DNA of 64,000 nucleotides, from positions 18,104,001 to 18,168,000 of the forward strand of contig OZ316893.1 in assembly GCA_973895155.1 (NCBI GenBank), read 5' to 3'. Below, one piece after another: positions 21,957 to 32,854 of this stretch. The stretch comes from Marsupella aquatica. Its lineage: Eukaryota; Marchantiophyta. Made by a program: the position numbers and the translations under genes. Each line of letters opens with the position of its first letter. Position 1 is the first letter of the stretch. The notes under the pieces were generated by a model. It did no database searches, had not been told where the DNA came from, and saw only the letters and a list, made by a program, of their open reading frames with translations.

Positions 21957-24900
21957 TGTGGTGCGTCCCATGGCTCCCTAAACCCAAGAAACCCCCCAGC
22001 TCAAGCCGATTCCCGCAGGTTTCGTGCTTGGCGAGGCCGTTTCCGTGGCTTAGCGACATGGGACGCTGCTAACCTTCTACTACTACTATTAACATTTTAC
22101 ACACATATACTGGACAGATCCTTCATCGGGTCATGAGATACGTAGCCGGCCTAATATAGGCCTTCCCCTGTCTTCCCCTGTCTTCCTGTTAGGTATGTTT
22201 GGATTCCGCCGCCGGAATGATCCCCAATAGGCTTGGTTAAGCCGCTAAGACCTCTCTCAGCTCGACACATCCAACTCTCACTCCCCTGCTTACTTTCCTT
22301 CCTTCTGTTGATGTGGGCACTCTTCACACAAGTTAATGCGACACACAAATAGCAAAATGACTCATTCTGACTGAGTCATACCATGCACTTGCCATACAAA
22401 CAGTACATCTCATACACAAGTTCTGCGAACTAAGCCGTGAGGCCAACTCTATTCAGCTCTTAGGCATGAGGAAACATGAATATACACAAGGGTCACTGTA
22501 TGACTAACCGAGAGCTTCTCGTACTACTTGATCCCAGCCCGGCTGGTGCAAACTAAAAACTTGCTAAAGAAGAGGCCCTGAGCTCCCCGCTGCCCAGGTA
22601 CTTATCCTGGTAGTGGATCCGCCATTCTTTGCATCGTAAGCCTAATCTACCTGACAGTAATCTACTTGCCCGAATCTACCTATGTACAGCAAGGCAGGAG
22701 CACAAGTGTTGCTCCTACCAGTGGGACCGCAATCCCACTAAGCTAAGTGTCAGGGCCGCTCCTGGTTCTGATCCTAATCCTAAACGTGGAGACCCGCGCC
22801 CGCCCTGCCCACTCACGCCTCCTCCCTCCACGTCCGCCCTCCCTAAAAGGAACGGCGCCCTTGCACCGTCACGACACCGGTGGTGGATCCTCAATGGACG
22901 CCCCCAACACTTCCTCCTCAGCCACTGCCGTTGGCCCGCCTACTGACAGATTACCTGCCCTTGACCGAGTCAACTCTCCATCGGCCTGACTGGGTCCACC
23001 TTCGGCTTCAGCCTCGACACCGGCCTCGGCAATACCCACGGCTTCGGCCTCAGCCACTCCCACGGCTTCGGCTTCAGCCACTCCCTCGGCTTCGGCCTCA
23101 GCCACCCCCACGGCTTCGGCCTCCCCTTCCCCTAGGGTAGTTGGATCCTTAGCCGTGACCCTGTCTGGGGTCGGTGCTGGGTCTACCTCCTTGATCACCA
23201 CGGCCTGTGAAGTCGTATTACTCCTTGACCCTGGAGGTTTCCGCTTCTTCTTCGTTGGTGGCTCGGCAGCTGGTCCCTTCCCCTTCCCACTTACTTCCGG
23301 CACTGGTGCAGTTGACGCGGCTTGTCCTTCGGCAATTACCACCCCTGGTAACTGGTTTGTCCCAACGGGAGATGGACCTGCTGCAGCTAAGCATTTAAAT
23401 ACTGCGGTTTGTTTCTTCAGCCGCTCAGTTTGGTTGTCGGCCCGCCGCTGTAGGTTCTCCATCTTCCTCGTGATTTCCTCCAACTCCTCTTGGGTTTCAT
23501 CCAGGTCCTTACGTGCCCCCTCCAGCTCGTTTTTGGCCTCCTCCTGCTCCCTGTGGGCTTCCTCCAATTCCTTCTTCAAGGTAGCCCTCTCCTCCTGGGT
23601 TGCTCTTAGCTCCTTGTCGAGCTCTGCAATGATGACAGACTCCATCTGGTTCATCTTGGCGTAAGTCTGTTCGAGCATCTCGTCCTTCTCCCTTAGGTCG
23701 GCCTTGAAGCTGGCCGTCAGGGACGCAAGCTCCTGCTACAGCGCCATAATCCCTTGATAGGATTTCCCTAACTCGACCTCCTTCTGCTCAAGGGCTCCGC
23801 GGATTTTCTCGAGCTCCCCTTTCAACGCCCATTCCTTTCTTTGGGTCTCCGCCATGGCCCGGCTGTTGGCTGTTATGTGGGCCTCCTCTGTATTCTTCAG
23901 CTCTTGCTTCCACTTTTCCCTCTCTTTGATCGTGTCGGCCAACTCTTCCTGCGTCTGAGTCAGTTTATCCTTGATATTCTGATTATCAGCCTGCGCCGCG
24001 TCCAACTGCCCCTGCATGATGTTCAGTTCATGTCGTTTAATCCGCAGTTCATCTTGGGCTTTCTTGGCCGCCCTTAGATCTTCAATCTCGGCTCCCATCC
24101 TCCTAAGCCGCCGAATGACCTCGTCCTTCTTGCTTCTCTCTAAAGCCACCGCTTCTTCTAATTGGTGCTTCTCCAACTGCTCCCTATGGAAAAAGGGTCC
24201 TACCTCCAACTCCTCTCCAAAGATGCCGAGCGCAAGTTCCCCACACATCTCACCATACTCCATGGCTCTATTCTTAGCGTAGGTGGAGTAAGTAGAAGTG
24301 ATCGGCATCGCCCATCGTGGCCTCTGCTCCCAAGCCGTCCTGCGGATCTCTTCAATCGTGGCTAGAGGTTTGCTTCCTTTTTCGGCTAGCCGCCTGATGT
24401 CCTCCGGCCAATCTCCTCCTGGTAAATCCTTTTCCTTAGCCAGGGCGGCCTCTTCCTCCTGCTTGATTCGCTCCTGAAATTCCTGCACCGTCTGTTTTAT
24501 GCCGTCGAAGCTCGGGGGAGCAACATCTGGTGGGGGAGACTCAGGGCTACTCTGCTGGTTGGGGTCCCCTCGCACTACCCTTGGAAGTGTGGGGACAAAC
24601 CGGCCACAGGTCCTTACTCCTGGAACGTGATGGTCCGACCCATAGCCGGAATTATCATGGCTACAGTCCTCCACTGCCTCCTCTACCTCTTGGACGTCCG
24701 GCTTCTCCCTCTCCTCTTCGTCGGTAGGAGCTTCAGGCAATTCTGCCTCAGATTCGGAGCTTGAGGTTCCCACGTACATTCGAACACCTGGCTTGGATTC
24801 CGGCCTGATTCTCTCCTTGTCTCCAGCAAAGGGGTTTTCTCTTGTGAGCCGGTGTAGGCCTACCTCTGTAGTAGTGTCCTGCATTGTTGCCGTTGCCGTT

Positions 24901-26631
24901 GTTGTTGCCGATGCCGATTTCTTTTCTTTCTCCAGTAGTTTCAGTAGACTCTGCATGCCTGGTTGCTGCATCGGCAAGTCTTCCTTCCTGGGCCTAAACA
25001 CCTGCTCGATCGTAGGACTAACAGGTGGTTGAGGCTTCTCAGCCAACGGCCTCGGCGTTGGAGCTTCCTCGGGTGCCCTTACTTGCAGGGGAAGTACCGG
25101 GGCAAAAGTCTGACTTCTGGCATACTGGCACAACAGCGGCATGTGATAGCCAAGCCGCGACACGCTCCCCATGCCGATTACCTGCTGCTCCTCCTTTAAG
25201 ATCTTCTTCAATTGGTTGAGGAGGTACCCGTTGTAGTCCCGGCTTGGGTCTGGCCTTTCTGCCAGATAGACCTGTGCCTTGCCGATCTCTGCCCTCGGTA
25301 AGTTACAATGCATGGTCACCCGCAAGAAGTCGATCATCTCTCCTATGTGCGGGTTGGTGCAGGTGTTCCGGAAGAAGCCATTCTTTGTTGATGGCCCGGG
25401 GAACGACCGGAACTCCTTGTCAGGCAAGGTCTTCCTGGTATCAACTTTGGTCTTATTGCCTATCGGCAGGCCAAACACTTCGGCAATTACCTTGGGAGTA
25501 AGATAGAAATCCTTCCCATATATCCTCGTGCAATTGGTCTCGGGTTCCCATGACCCCACGAATTCTAATAGGTCTGACTCCGGTACCTCCGGCTTCAGCC
25601 ATGGTAATCTTACAAAGGCCTCCAAGCCGGATCCGGCCATGAAGCCTTGGTACTTCTTGGTCTGCATGGCCGTAAAGCATGCATCCTCCTCCTGTGCAAA
25701 ATGTAGTTGCACCTCCACCGGTAGGGTTGCCGCCCAGCCCTTCCAGGTGTCATCCCTGGTTGGAATGGCCTTGATGGGATCGACCTCCTCCTCTTCGGCT
25801 TCTCCCTGCCTCCTGCTCTGCTGCTCGGCTGGCTTCTTTGGTGCCGCCGACCTCGTTCTTTTTGCCGGGGTGGCTTCATCGTTGATGGCTCCCTTCCTCT
25901 TCATCTCTGCTGCCGTGGAGGTTTCTCCTAGCACCGTTGCCTGGGTCCACCTTTCCGTGCTACCCTTTAATTCCCAGTGTATGTCGTTGCAGTTCTTGAT
26001 GGCCTCTCGGATGCCGACGACGCTGTCTTTGCAAAACAGAAGATCGTCGAGTTGATTGGAAGTAGGCGTCCACAGGAACTCGTCCTTGATGAGTTCGCCT
26101 CCTAAGAAAGCCGTCTTCTGCAGCTCCCACAATCGAGCGAGCTCCTGCCGTTCTCGAGCTGCCCTTTCTGACTCCTCGTCCTCGTAAGTCTTGATGTACT
26201 CAGTTGCCCGTTCGAACAGGCATCCCCAGAAATGTGCCGCTTGATTGACGTTGCTCATACCCTCCTTAGGTTGATCGTCGGTATCTACTCTCTCCCCGAG
26301 TGCTTGCCTAAGCAGCTGACAGTAGTTGGCCTCCCGTAGTCGTCTGCCTAGTTCGTGCTCGCAAATGAGCCACCATCTCCTGCAAGCGCTCCTTACCCCT
26401 CTCCTCTGCCGGTCCTTCTTCCCGTTGATCCTTCCTAGCCGCCGACGCTTAACGCGCCCTAACCCTAATCGGGTTTTCACCCTTAGCCTTACCTCCGGCC
26501 TCTGCCCGGGTTCCATGGTTGCCCCTAATTGTTTATATTTTCCTTGTTTTGTCACTATACTAAGGTGTTCCTAGGGTGCCTTCCTGCTTTACCCACTTAA
26601 CCGGCCGAGTGATTCCTGTCTAGGCATCACA
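21957..26631 (-). repeat. 3' LTR of the family-1 element
   Basis: The LTR starts TGTGATGCC on - (right end) and ends ...CGCACCACA at 21957. It has the same length as the 5' LTR and as the solo LTR at 40720. It contains a copy of the LTR-encoded frame with one nonsense change. Confidence 0.9.
22869..26516 (-). pseudogene. LTR-encoded coiled-coil protein, copy in the 3' LTR (one in-frame TAG)
   Basis: This is the same frame as the intact copies at 33767 and 41632, but a CAG codon is changed to TAG at 23736-23738 (GIMAL*QELASL), cutting about 290 residues from the C-terminus. The rest is essentially identical. Start chosen at the ATG of MEPGQRP, which has a strong context (ACCATGG) and is conserved in the diverged + copy; a longer reading would need a GTG. 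Confidence 0.8.
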
Positions 26632-28419
26632 TAGCTCCCCACTTAATTGTGAAGCGTCCTCGCGAACAACTTCATCTTCGTCCATATAGTATTTCTTGAG
26701 GCGGTCATAATGGATGCGAACTGGATATACCTCTCCCGTAATGTTGGCCAATTGTACGGAGCCATTGGGGAACATCATGGTTACTCTAAAGGGTCCTAAC
26801 CAGCGAGTGTAAAGCTTTCCTGGAAACCTACTATACCTACTGTCATAAAGTAGCACAAGATCACCGGTATGAATACTAACTACTTTTAACCTTTTATCAT
26901 ACTGCTGCTTCATGATATTCTGTCTATATTCTACTCTCTCGGCTGAAATCATTCTCGCTTCCTCTAAAGCTTCTAACCTATATTCTCGCTCCTTTAGGCT
27001 CTCCTCCGCTGAGGCTCTTTCCTCAATTGTAACTTGAAATGTCGGTATCTCAAGTTGCATGGGTACCAGGGCTTCTTGTCCAAAGGTTAAGAAGAAGGGT
27101 GTATGACCGGTAGTGGATTTATAGGCAAGATTGTAAGCAAAAACAGCAGCAAACAATTTATCATCCCAATCGAGTTTGTTCTGAGCTACTGTCTTGTTCA
27201 ATATCTTTCCTATGATCCCGTTTGCTCGTTCTGTCAACCCGTTTGCCTTTGGATGGTAGGGAGTAGTAGTCCTATGTTTAACTAAATACTGCTCAATTAA
27301 ACGACTAATTATATCATTCAAAAAATGGGTTCCTCTATCACTAACTAATTCTAGGGGTGCTCCATACCTGGTGAAGATCTGCTCATACATGAATCTAGCC
27401 GTAGTAATTGCATCATCCTTCGTTGTTGGTCTGGCCTCTACCCATTTAGTTGCATAATCCGTAGCCAAGATTATGTACTTGTTCCGTCGAGGGTGGGTCA
27501 GTGGTTTCAGAGGTCCAATGTAATCAATACCCCACTTCTCGAATGGTGCCAGAGGTAGAATAGGGTGCAGTGGATGCCTGGTGGACGCCCTTGGTCCTCC
27601 CGCTTGTTGACAAGGATCGCATTGTTTGATAAACTGATAGACATCTTTGTGCAAGGTGGGCCACCAGTAACCGGCATTTAATATCTTCTTAGACGTGGTT
27701 ACTGGGGCAAAATGTCCTCCGGCCTCCTCTCCATGCATGGCCCGTAGGACTCGTTTTACCTCTCTCTTTTCCAAACACCTTTGAATCGTGCCGTTGATTC
27801 CATGCTTGTGCAGTATGCCTTTAATGCACTGATACTGTCTGACCTTCCGCACAAAGACTGCGGCTTGCTCTCGGCTTAATCCTGGCTGTAATCTGGAAGT
27901 GCTGAGAAATTGTAAAATCTCAGGGTACCATGTACCAGCTATTTCCACAATGAATAGCTCCTCGTCGGGGAATCGATCATCGATGCAATCCATGGCAGGT
28001 TTACCTGTGATCCTTGAAAAGAAGTCGGCATTGGCATGTAACTTTCCCGGCTTGATCCTCAGCTCATAGTCAAACTCCTGTAATAGCAAAATCCATCTTG
28101 CTACTCTGCCTGTAAGGTCCGGCTTATTGACTAGGTACTTCAAACTTTCATGATCAGTATGAAAGATTACCTTGTACCCTAGTAAATAATGCCTAAACTT
28201 TTTACAAGAATAAATGACTCCTAATGCTTCTCTTTCCGTGGTAGAGTAGTTCCGTTCGGCATCGGCAAGCTGACGGCTTGCGAAGTATATGGGATGGTCC
28301 CTTCCTTTCTCATCCAACTGACTTAGTACTGAGCCAATACAGAAGCCCGAGACATCTACAAAAACATGAAAATCTTTGTTCCAGTCCGGTGCTATCATGA
28401 CTGGGGCCTCTACTAACAT
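26620..28419 (-). CDS. Family-1 pol, RNase H and integrase
   Basis: The 599 residues after the amber codon at 28420 follow directly from the RT frame. RNase H is at about 1-125: APDWNKDFHVFVDVSGFCIG with the first Asp, YSTTEREALGVIY with Glu, IFHTDHESLKYL with Asp. The integrase zinc motif is at about 230-275 (HGEEAGGHFAP, CDPCQQ). The catalytic core has Asp in WGIDYIGPLKP, Asp in LVSDRGTHF and Glu in GLTERANG, with 35 residues between the last two. There is no chromodomain at the C-terminus (RIHYDRLKKYYMDED). The stop codon lies inside the 3' LTR. It would prime cDNA maturation and insert the element DNA in the nucleus. It looks functional apart from the amber codon upstream. Confidence 0.9.
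   Translation of the reverse strand: MLVEAPVMIAPDWNKDFHVFVDVSGFCIGSVLSQLDEKGRDHPIYFASRQLADAERNYSTTEREALGVIYSCKKFRHYLLGYKVIFHTDHESLKYLVNKPDLTGRVARWILLLQEFDYELRIKPGKLHANADFFSRITGKPAMDCIDDRFPDEELFIVEIAGTWYPEILQFLSTSRLQPGLSREQAAVFVRKVRQYQCIKGILHKHGINGTIQRCLEKREVKRVLRAMHGEEAGGHFAPVTTSKKILNAGYWWPTLHKDVYQFIKQCDPCQQAGGPRASTRHPLHPILPLAPFEKWGIDYIGPLKPLTHPRRNKYIILATDYATKWVEARPTTKDDAITTARFMYEQIFTRYGAPLELVSDRGTHFLNDIISRLIEQYLVKHRTTTPYHPKANGLTERANGIIGKILNKTVAQNKLDWDDKLFAAVFAYNLAYKSTTGHTPFFLTFGQEALVPMQLEIPTFQVTIEERASAEESLKEREYRLEALEEARMISAERVEYRQNIMKQQYDKRLKVVSIHTGDLVLLYDSRYSRFPGKLYTRWLGPFRVTMMFPNGSVQLANITGEVYPVRIHYDRLKKYYMDEDEVVREDASQLSGELCDA
26632..26646 (-). promoter_or_regulatory. Polypurine tract of the family-1 element
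   Basis: On - the sequence directly before the 3' LTR is AAGTGGGGAGCTA, a typical plus-strand primer for Ty3/gypsy elements. Confidence 0.75.
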
Positions 28420-29886
28420 CTACTTCAATTCTACCACCGCTGTGACTCGTTCGGGTGTGGGTTCGAAGTCTGCTCCTGCCTTGAGCATATTGGTTAATGG
28501 TAAAGCTAGCTTGGCAAAATCCTTGATGAACCGGCGATAGTAACCAATGCATCCCAAGAAGGATCTTACATCCTTTATGTTCTTAGGTTGCATGATATCT
28601 AGCCATACTGCTAGCTTACCTTTGTCAATCTCAATGCCCTTCCTTGATACTTTGTGACCTAGTAGCACCCCCTCGGTTATTGCAAAAAAACATTTATCTG
28701 GGTGTAACTTGAGACCCACCTCTCTACATCTCATGAAGGTTTTCCTGAGGTATTTAGCATGTTTCGATGCCTTCCCGAATACTGCAAAGTCATCAATGAA
28801 GATTTCCATGAACTTTCTCAAGTAATCATGAAAAATGTTCACCATTAATCGTTGGAACATAGCTGGTGCGTTGCAGAGTCCAAACGGCATACGATTGAAG
28901 ACATAGATCCCCCATTCCGTGATGAAGGCCGTCTTGATTTGGTCTTCCTGCCGAATCCTGATTTGGTTATAACCAGAGTATCCATCCATGAATGAATATA
29001 GTTCATGACTGGCTACCATGTCTAGTACCATATCAGTAAATGGTAAAGGAAAATGGTCTTTTAATGTTGCTTCATTCAGCTTCCTGTAATCCTGACAAAC
29101 CCGGATCTTGGGTTTACCATCGGGTCCAGCTTTCTTGGGAACTATCACAATTGGAGACACCCAGTCTGAATGCAAGACTGGAGTGATGAATCCAGCTTCC
29201 ACTAGTTTGTCGATTTCTGTTTTGACCAGCAGGGAATACTTCGGGTTCATCCTTCGAATTGGTTGTCGAAATGATTTGGCTCCTAACATGAGATCAATTC
29301 GATGTTCCCCTAGTGTTGGATCTACTCCCTTTAGATCTTGGTGACTCCATGCAAACACATCCTGAAATTCAATCAATAAGTCACTGATCTCTTTCTCGAG
29401 CTCAGGTGCTAGGTTTCTCCCTAAGTTCAGTTCTCTTCCCTCTCCTAAGTCGAGCTTCCGATATTGCCGTGCTTGGATCATATTAATCTGCTTCTTCAAA
29501 TTCGGGTCCAGTTCGGCTTCCAGTCTCTCTAATCTCATACCTCCATAAACTGGGATCTCGGCTGGACTAGCCGAGTCGGTCCCTTCCTTGGTGTCCATAG
29601 ATTGTCCCCTTACCGGTCTATTCGGTTTTGAATTAGTGGTCGGCTCCCCTTCCTGCCTTGGCTCTAGATCGTGTCTGTCCATCTCATCCACCTCTTGCTC
29701 CTGAGAGTTAGGCCGCTGTGCTCTCTCGGCTTCTAATAGGGCCTCAATTTGTTCTGCCCTCGTAATCGGCTTGTATGCCGATCCCTTGGTATTTAATTCC
29801 TTGCCGATGATCGATGGCGTTGTGGACCCCGTCGGCTCTGCCACAACGCCTGCAGAAAATCCACTGTCCCTGCTACTGCTCCCCAC
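28420..29886 (-). CDS. Family-1 pol, reverse transcriptase
   Basis: 488 codons. The N-terminal third is a charged linker. The RT begins near DVFAWSHQDLKGVDP and shows YRKLNEATLKDHFPLPF, SFMDGYSGYNQIRI, FNRMPFGLCNAPAMFQRLM, the catalytic FIDDFAVFG and the GYYRRFIKDFAKLALPL connection. It ends at TAG (28420-28422), immediately followed in the same frame by the RNase H frame. A single CAG-to-TAG change or stop readthrough would both explain this. The start overlaps the protease frame by 94 bp in another frame. Confidence 0.9.
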   Translation of the reverse strand: MGSSSRDSGFSAGVVAEPTGSTTPSIIGKELNTKGSAYKPITRAEQIEALLEAERAQRPNSQEQEVDEMDRHDLEPRQEGEPTTNSKPNRPVRGQSMDTKEGTDSASPAEIPVYGGMRLERLEAELDPNLKKQINMIQARQYRKLDLGEGRELNLGRNLAPELEKEISDLLIEFQDVFAWSHQDLKGVDPTLGEHRIDLMLGAKSFRQPIRRMNPKYSLLVKTEIDKLVEAGFITPVLHSDWVSPIVIVPKKAGPDGKPKIRVCQDYRKLNEATLKDHFPLPFTDMVLDMVASHELYSFMDGYSGYNQIRIRQEDQIKTAFITEWGIYVFNRMPFGLCNAPAMFQRLMVNIFHDYLRKFMEIFIDDFAVFGKASKHAKYLRKTFMRCREVGLKLHPDKCFFAITEGVLLGHKVSRKGIEIDKGKLAVWLDIMQPKNIKDVRSFLGCIGYYRRFIKDFAKLALPLTNMLKAGADFEPTPERVTAVVELK

Positions 29887-30647
29887 TTAGCCGTTTCATC
29901 CAATTGGTCTACATCCTTTACTTCCTCCGGAATTGCAGCTAAAAAGGTGGATTCTATTGTAAAGCAGTCCTCGACCTCTTCGTCTTCTTCTTCCAAGTCA
30001 CCTTCCATTGGTTCTTGCCATAATCCGCTGGGGGGTACCTCTGGTCCAAAGACACCTTCTTCGGTTAGGTTAGTGAGGCATTCTAACCAACGTACTTCAT
30101 CGGCTGACTCCAGTCCACTATCGTACCCATCTACTTCCCTTATGCTTTTCCTACGGTCATCCTTAGTGTCCCAGGATACCGTGATAGAGGGGGTCACGAA
30201 AGTGAACTGCTTTTTACCCCAATCTTCTATTACCTCGGCTAGGTACAGCCATGGCCTACCAATCAATAGCCGGAATGACGTAGGATTTACCGGCTTCATT
30301 ACTACATAGTTAATGCTAAAGAAGATACCTCCTATCTCTGTCTTGATGCCGGTTAACACTCCCGTCGGAATGACCTGATATCCATTGGCCATGTTCAACA
30401 CTCTTCCAGTCATCTCCGGTGTTAGACCCCACCCTTTTGCTGTTGAATCAATCATAATACATACCCCTGATCCTCCATCGATGGGTACCCGTAGTAATAA
30501 TTCTCCTTGAATCATTAATGGTAATGCTGGGGCTCCTTGATCTTCTTCTATCATTAGTACGTCGGATCTGGTTGCTACCTTGGGTAATCTCGGCTTGCCG
30601 AGAATAGCCTTCCTTAATTGCTTCCGGAAGTACGGACTATTTTTCAA
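29793..30647 (-). CDS. Family-1 aspartic protease region
   Basis: 284 codons. The catalytic block is VPIDGGSGVCIM, an Asp-Gly-Gly variant of the usual DTG/DSG seen in several plant gypsy lineages, with the flap-distal motif FRLLIGRPWL. The frame is also open upstream of its first ATG and overlaps the end of gag by one frame, so translation probably enters by frameshifting from gag. A C-terminal acidic segment precedes the RT. It would process the gag-pol polyprotein. Confidence 0.75.
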   Translation of the reverse strand: MKNSPYFRKQLRKAILGKPRLPKVATRSDVLMIEEDQGAPALPLMIQGELLLRVPIDGGSGVCIMIDSTAKGWGLTPEMTGRVLNMANGYQVIPTGVLTGIKTEIGGIFFSINYVVMKPVNPTSFRLLIGRPWLYLAEVIEDWGKKQFTFVTPSITVSWDTKDDRRKSIREVDGYDSGLESADEVRWLECLTNLTEEGVFGPEVPPSGLWQEPMEGDLEEEDEEVEDCFTIESTFLAAIPEEVKDVDQLDETAKWGAVAGTVDFLQALWQSRRGPQRHRSSARN

Positions 30648-30679
30648 TAGTTGACCTACTGTTGCCGAGACTCTAGATT

Positions 30680-32785
30680 CTAGTACATCTTTAGCCAGGT
30701 CATAGGAACAATTGGCTTCTCTTCTGGTGGTGTTTCCGTCTTGGATTCGGCCAGTTTTGCCACGCTAGTCTCCACAGCTGTTGGGTCTTCCGAAGCAAAC
30801 AATGCTTTTGCTCGTTTTACATCCTTGGCAATGGCTTCGGTATTCTCCAGGGTTTCTAATTCTCTTAGTTGTTCCTTAACACTAGCCGTAACAGAGGGGT
30901 AGAACAACTTAGGATGATCTCGATTGAAGTCGCTATCTTGTGAAGGATTGGTTTCACTGGTGGGCTCATGGCTTACCTGTATTGCCGGAGCCCTCCCTTC
31001 TCCTTCTGTTGATGTTGACGAAGAGTCGATCCTTTCCTCCGTAACCTTCCCTTTATTTTTGGCCAGCCCATCCCACCTTTCCTTCCTTCTGGTAGATCGA
31101 GTAGAGACCCGGTAGCAATCATGATCTAAATCCTCCTCTGAGAAGGTTGATAGGGCTTCGGCCTCATCATCAGATGGTACGAACTCTGCCTCGGCATCCT
31201 CTTGCCATCCTAGTTCGATGTGGTTGATTTGAACTCCTCCGGGGGTAGTACCTGGCGGTAAGATCTTGATCGGCAAAAGCTTATGATTTGCGGCCAGGCC
31301 TGCCAACCAAGTAGGACATTGCCCTAGCATATGACCTTCCTGTCGGCATCCCATACATAGCTGAGCTGGTTGTCCATCACCCTGTTTGCGTGCATTCGGG
31401 CATTCTCTAGCAAAATGGCCAGGTTGACCACAATTATAGCACGCCGCAAATCTTTGCACATTCGGCCTAGGAGGTACTGACGGGTTCTGAATAATCCGAG
31501 GATACATCTCTCCTGGATTGTTCCTTAATCCTGACCACAGAGATGCAGGTCTGTTGGATAGGTCTCGTGCTCCAGTCTCACTGATGCCGAAAACACTATC
31601 AGCGGCATCTCCCAAAAAGTACTCTACTTCTCCCTGACATGGTCTGATCTCGGCCACATGCCGAACATGATTAGTATTAAACTTAGGACACGCATCTTTA
31701 TGGTGTCCGGTTTTATAACATAAGGCACACCATACAGAGCTATCCTCCTGTACTACCTTCTTCTTTGGTTTTACCTCTGCAATGATAGCCTTAAGTTGCT
31801 CGGTAAGGGCTACGATGTTATCTGGTGGCTTAGCCTCCATCTTGACTTTCGTCTTCCCTCTCCTTCTGCCCTTCCTTTTCCTAGTTTTTTCTTCTTCAGA
31901 ACTAGAAGATGACTCACTCTTGCTACTCCCACTATCCGAGCTTGACTTATCACTTCTAGACTTCTTGGAATGTTTCTTCTTCTTATCTTTTTTCTTATGG
32001 GGTGATCCCTCCTCTGATGAGGAACTCTCAGACTTAAGCTGTTTCTTCCGGCTTGTGATATCTGCATTAATGTATAATTGAATATCCTTAATTGCTTCGG
32101 CTAAAGTCTCCGGGTTCTCCTTCCTAATTGCAAAACTCATCTTCTGTGGCAAAGCATTCACCAACCATTGAAGTTGCATACCTTCAGATGCATTGGTCTT
32201 TGTACGTCTTACCAGTTTCTGAAAGCGTTGCAAGAACTTCCTGAAGGATTTGTTCTCCTTGAACCGAAGTTGTCCCAACTTCAGCACTGCTAGTTCTGAA
32301 GTTCCAATGGGTCGAAACTCCTTAACAAAGAGTGTTTTGAAGATATCCCAGATGGCTTGATCTTCCACATCTAATGCTCTGTACCAAGGCCTAGCCTCAC
32401 CCTTGAACAGGCCGGGAAGAATCTGCATCTTGATGGCCGATTCTCCATTTGCTGCAGCGGTTCCCTCGAAATCATCCAACCATTTGTCCGGATCCTCATC
32501 TCCTCTCCCATGAAATGCCTTGTAATGTATGCGCGACCGCTGGCTCAATCTGGTCCCTGGCCTCTCGTCTGGCCGTGCCTCTGGTTCCCCCATGTCGGTT
32601 GGAGACTCACTTCTCCTTACCGACTCTTCTTCTGGTATGTCTTCTTCGATGCCACTTCCAGTTTCGGAGCTACCAGCTCTTTCTGCCCCTCTCAGTCGCT
32701 GTGTATCATGCCACCCGGCGAGCTGCTGCAGTCGAGCTCTCTCCCGTTGAATCACTCTTTCTTCCCTCGGCGTAAGGTCAGTCAT
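30680..32785 (-). CDS. Family-1 gag
   Basis: 701 codons from an ATG at 32785. Residues 1-100 are charged. A Retrotrans_gag domain (about 100-240) has HYKAFHGRGDEDPDKWLDDF, LPGLFKGEARPWYRAL and FRKFLQRFQKLVRR. A lysine/serine stretch follows (KKKDKKKKHSKKSRSDKSSS). Three CCHC zinc knuckles follow: CALCYKTGHHKDAC, CYNCGQPGHFAREC and CMGCRQEGHMLGQC. The tail is acidic and serine-rich. The protein forms the particle and packages RNA. The start lies about 70 bp downstream of the 5' LTR. Confidence 0.9.
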   Translation of the reverse strand: MTDLTPREERVIQRERARLQQLAGWHDTQRLRGAERAGSSETGSGIEEDIPEEESVRRSESPTDMGEPEARPDERPGTRLSQRSRIHYKAFHGRGDEDPDKWLDDFEGTAAANGESAIKMQILPGLFKGEARPWYRALDVEDQAIWDIFKTLFVKEFRPIGTSELAVLKLGQLRFKENKSFRKFLQRFQKLVRRTKTNASEGMQLQWLVNALPQKMSFAIRKENPETLAEAIKDIQLYINADITSRKKQLKSESSSSEEGSPHKKKDKKKKHSKKSRSDKSSSDSGSSKSESSSSSEEEKTRKRKGRRRGKTKVKMEAKPPDNIVALTEQLKAIIAEVKPKKKVVQEDSSVWCALCYKTGHHKDACPKFNTNHVRHVAEIRPCQGEVEYFLGDAADSVFGISETGARDLSNRPASLWSGLRNNPGEMYPRIIQNPSVPPRPNVQRFAACYNCGQPGHFARECPNARKQGDGQPAQLCMGCRQEGHMLGQCPTWLAGLAANHKLLPIKILPPGTTPGGVQINHIELGWQEDAEAEFVPSDDEAEALSTFSEEDLDHDCYRVSTRSTRRKERWDGLAKNKGKVTEERIDSSSTSTEGEGRAPAIQVSHEPTSETNPSQDSDFNRDHPKLFYPSVTASVKEQLRELETLENTEAIAKDVKRAKALFASEDPTAVETSVAKLAESKTETPPEEKPIVPMTWLKMY

Positions 32786-32833
32786 TACCTACGCTTCCGT
32801 TCTAACTTCATATCTCACGGCTTAAGAAATGCC

Positions 32834-32854
32834 CCCTCCATCTAGCGCCAAAAA
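32834..32854 (-). promoter_or_regulatory. Primer-binding region of the family-1 element
   Basis: On - the bases directly after the 5' LTR read TTTTTGGCGCTAGATGGAGG. A TGGCGC start is typical of tRNA 3' ends, but I could not assign the tRNA. Confidence 0.6.

Noticed and set aside
23155-23664. Long + strand frames opposite the LTR protein (also at 34053 and 41918)
   Set aside because: These are antisense shadows of the coiled-coil coding region and repeat with it in every LTR copy.
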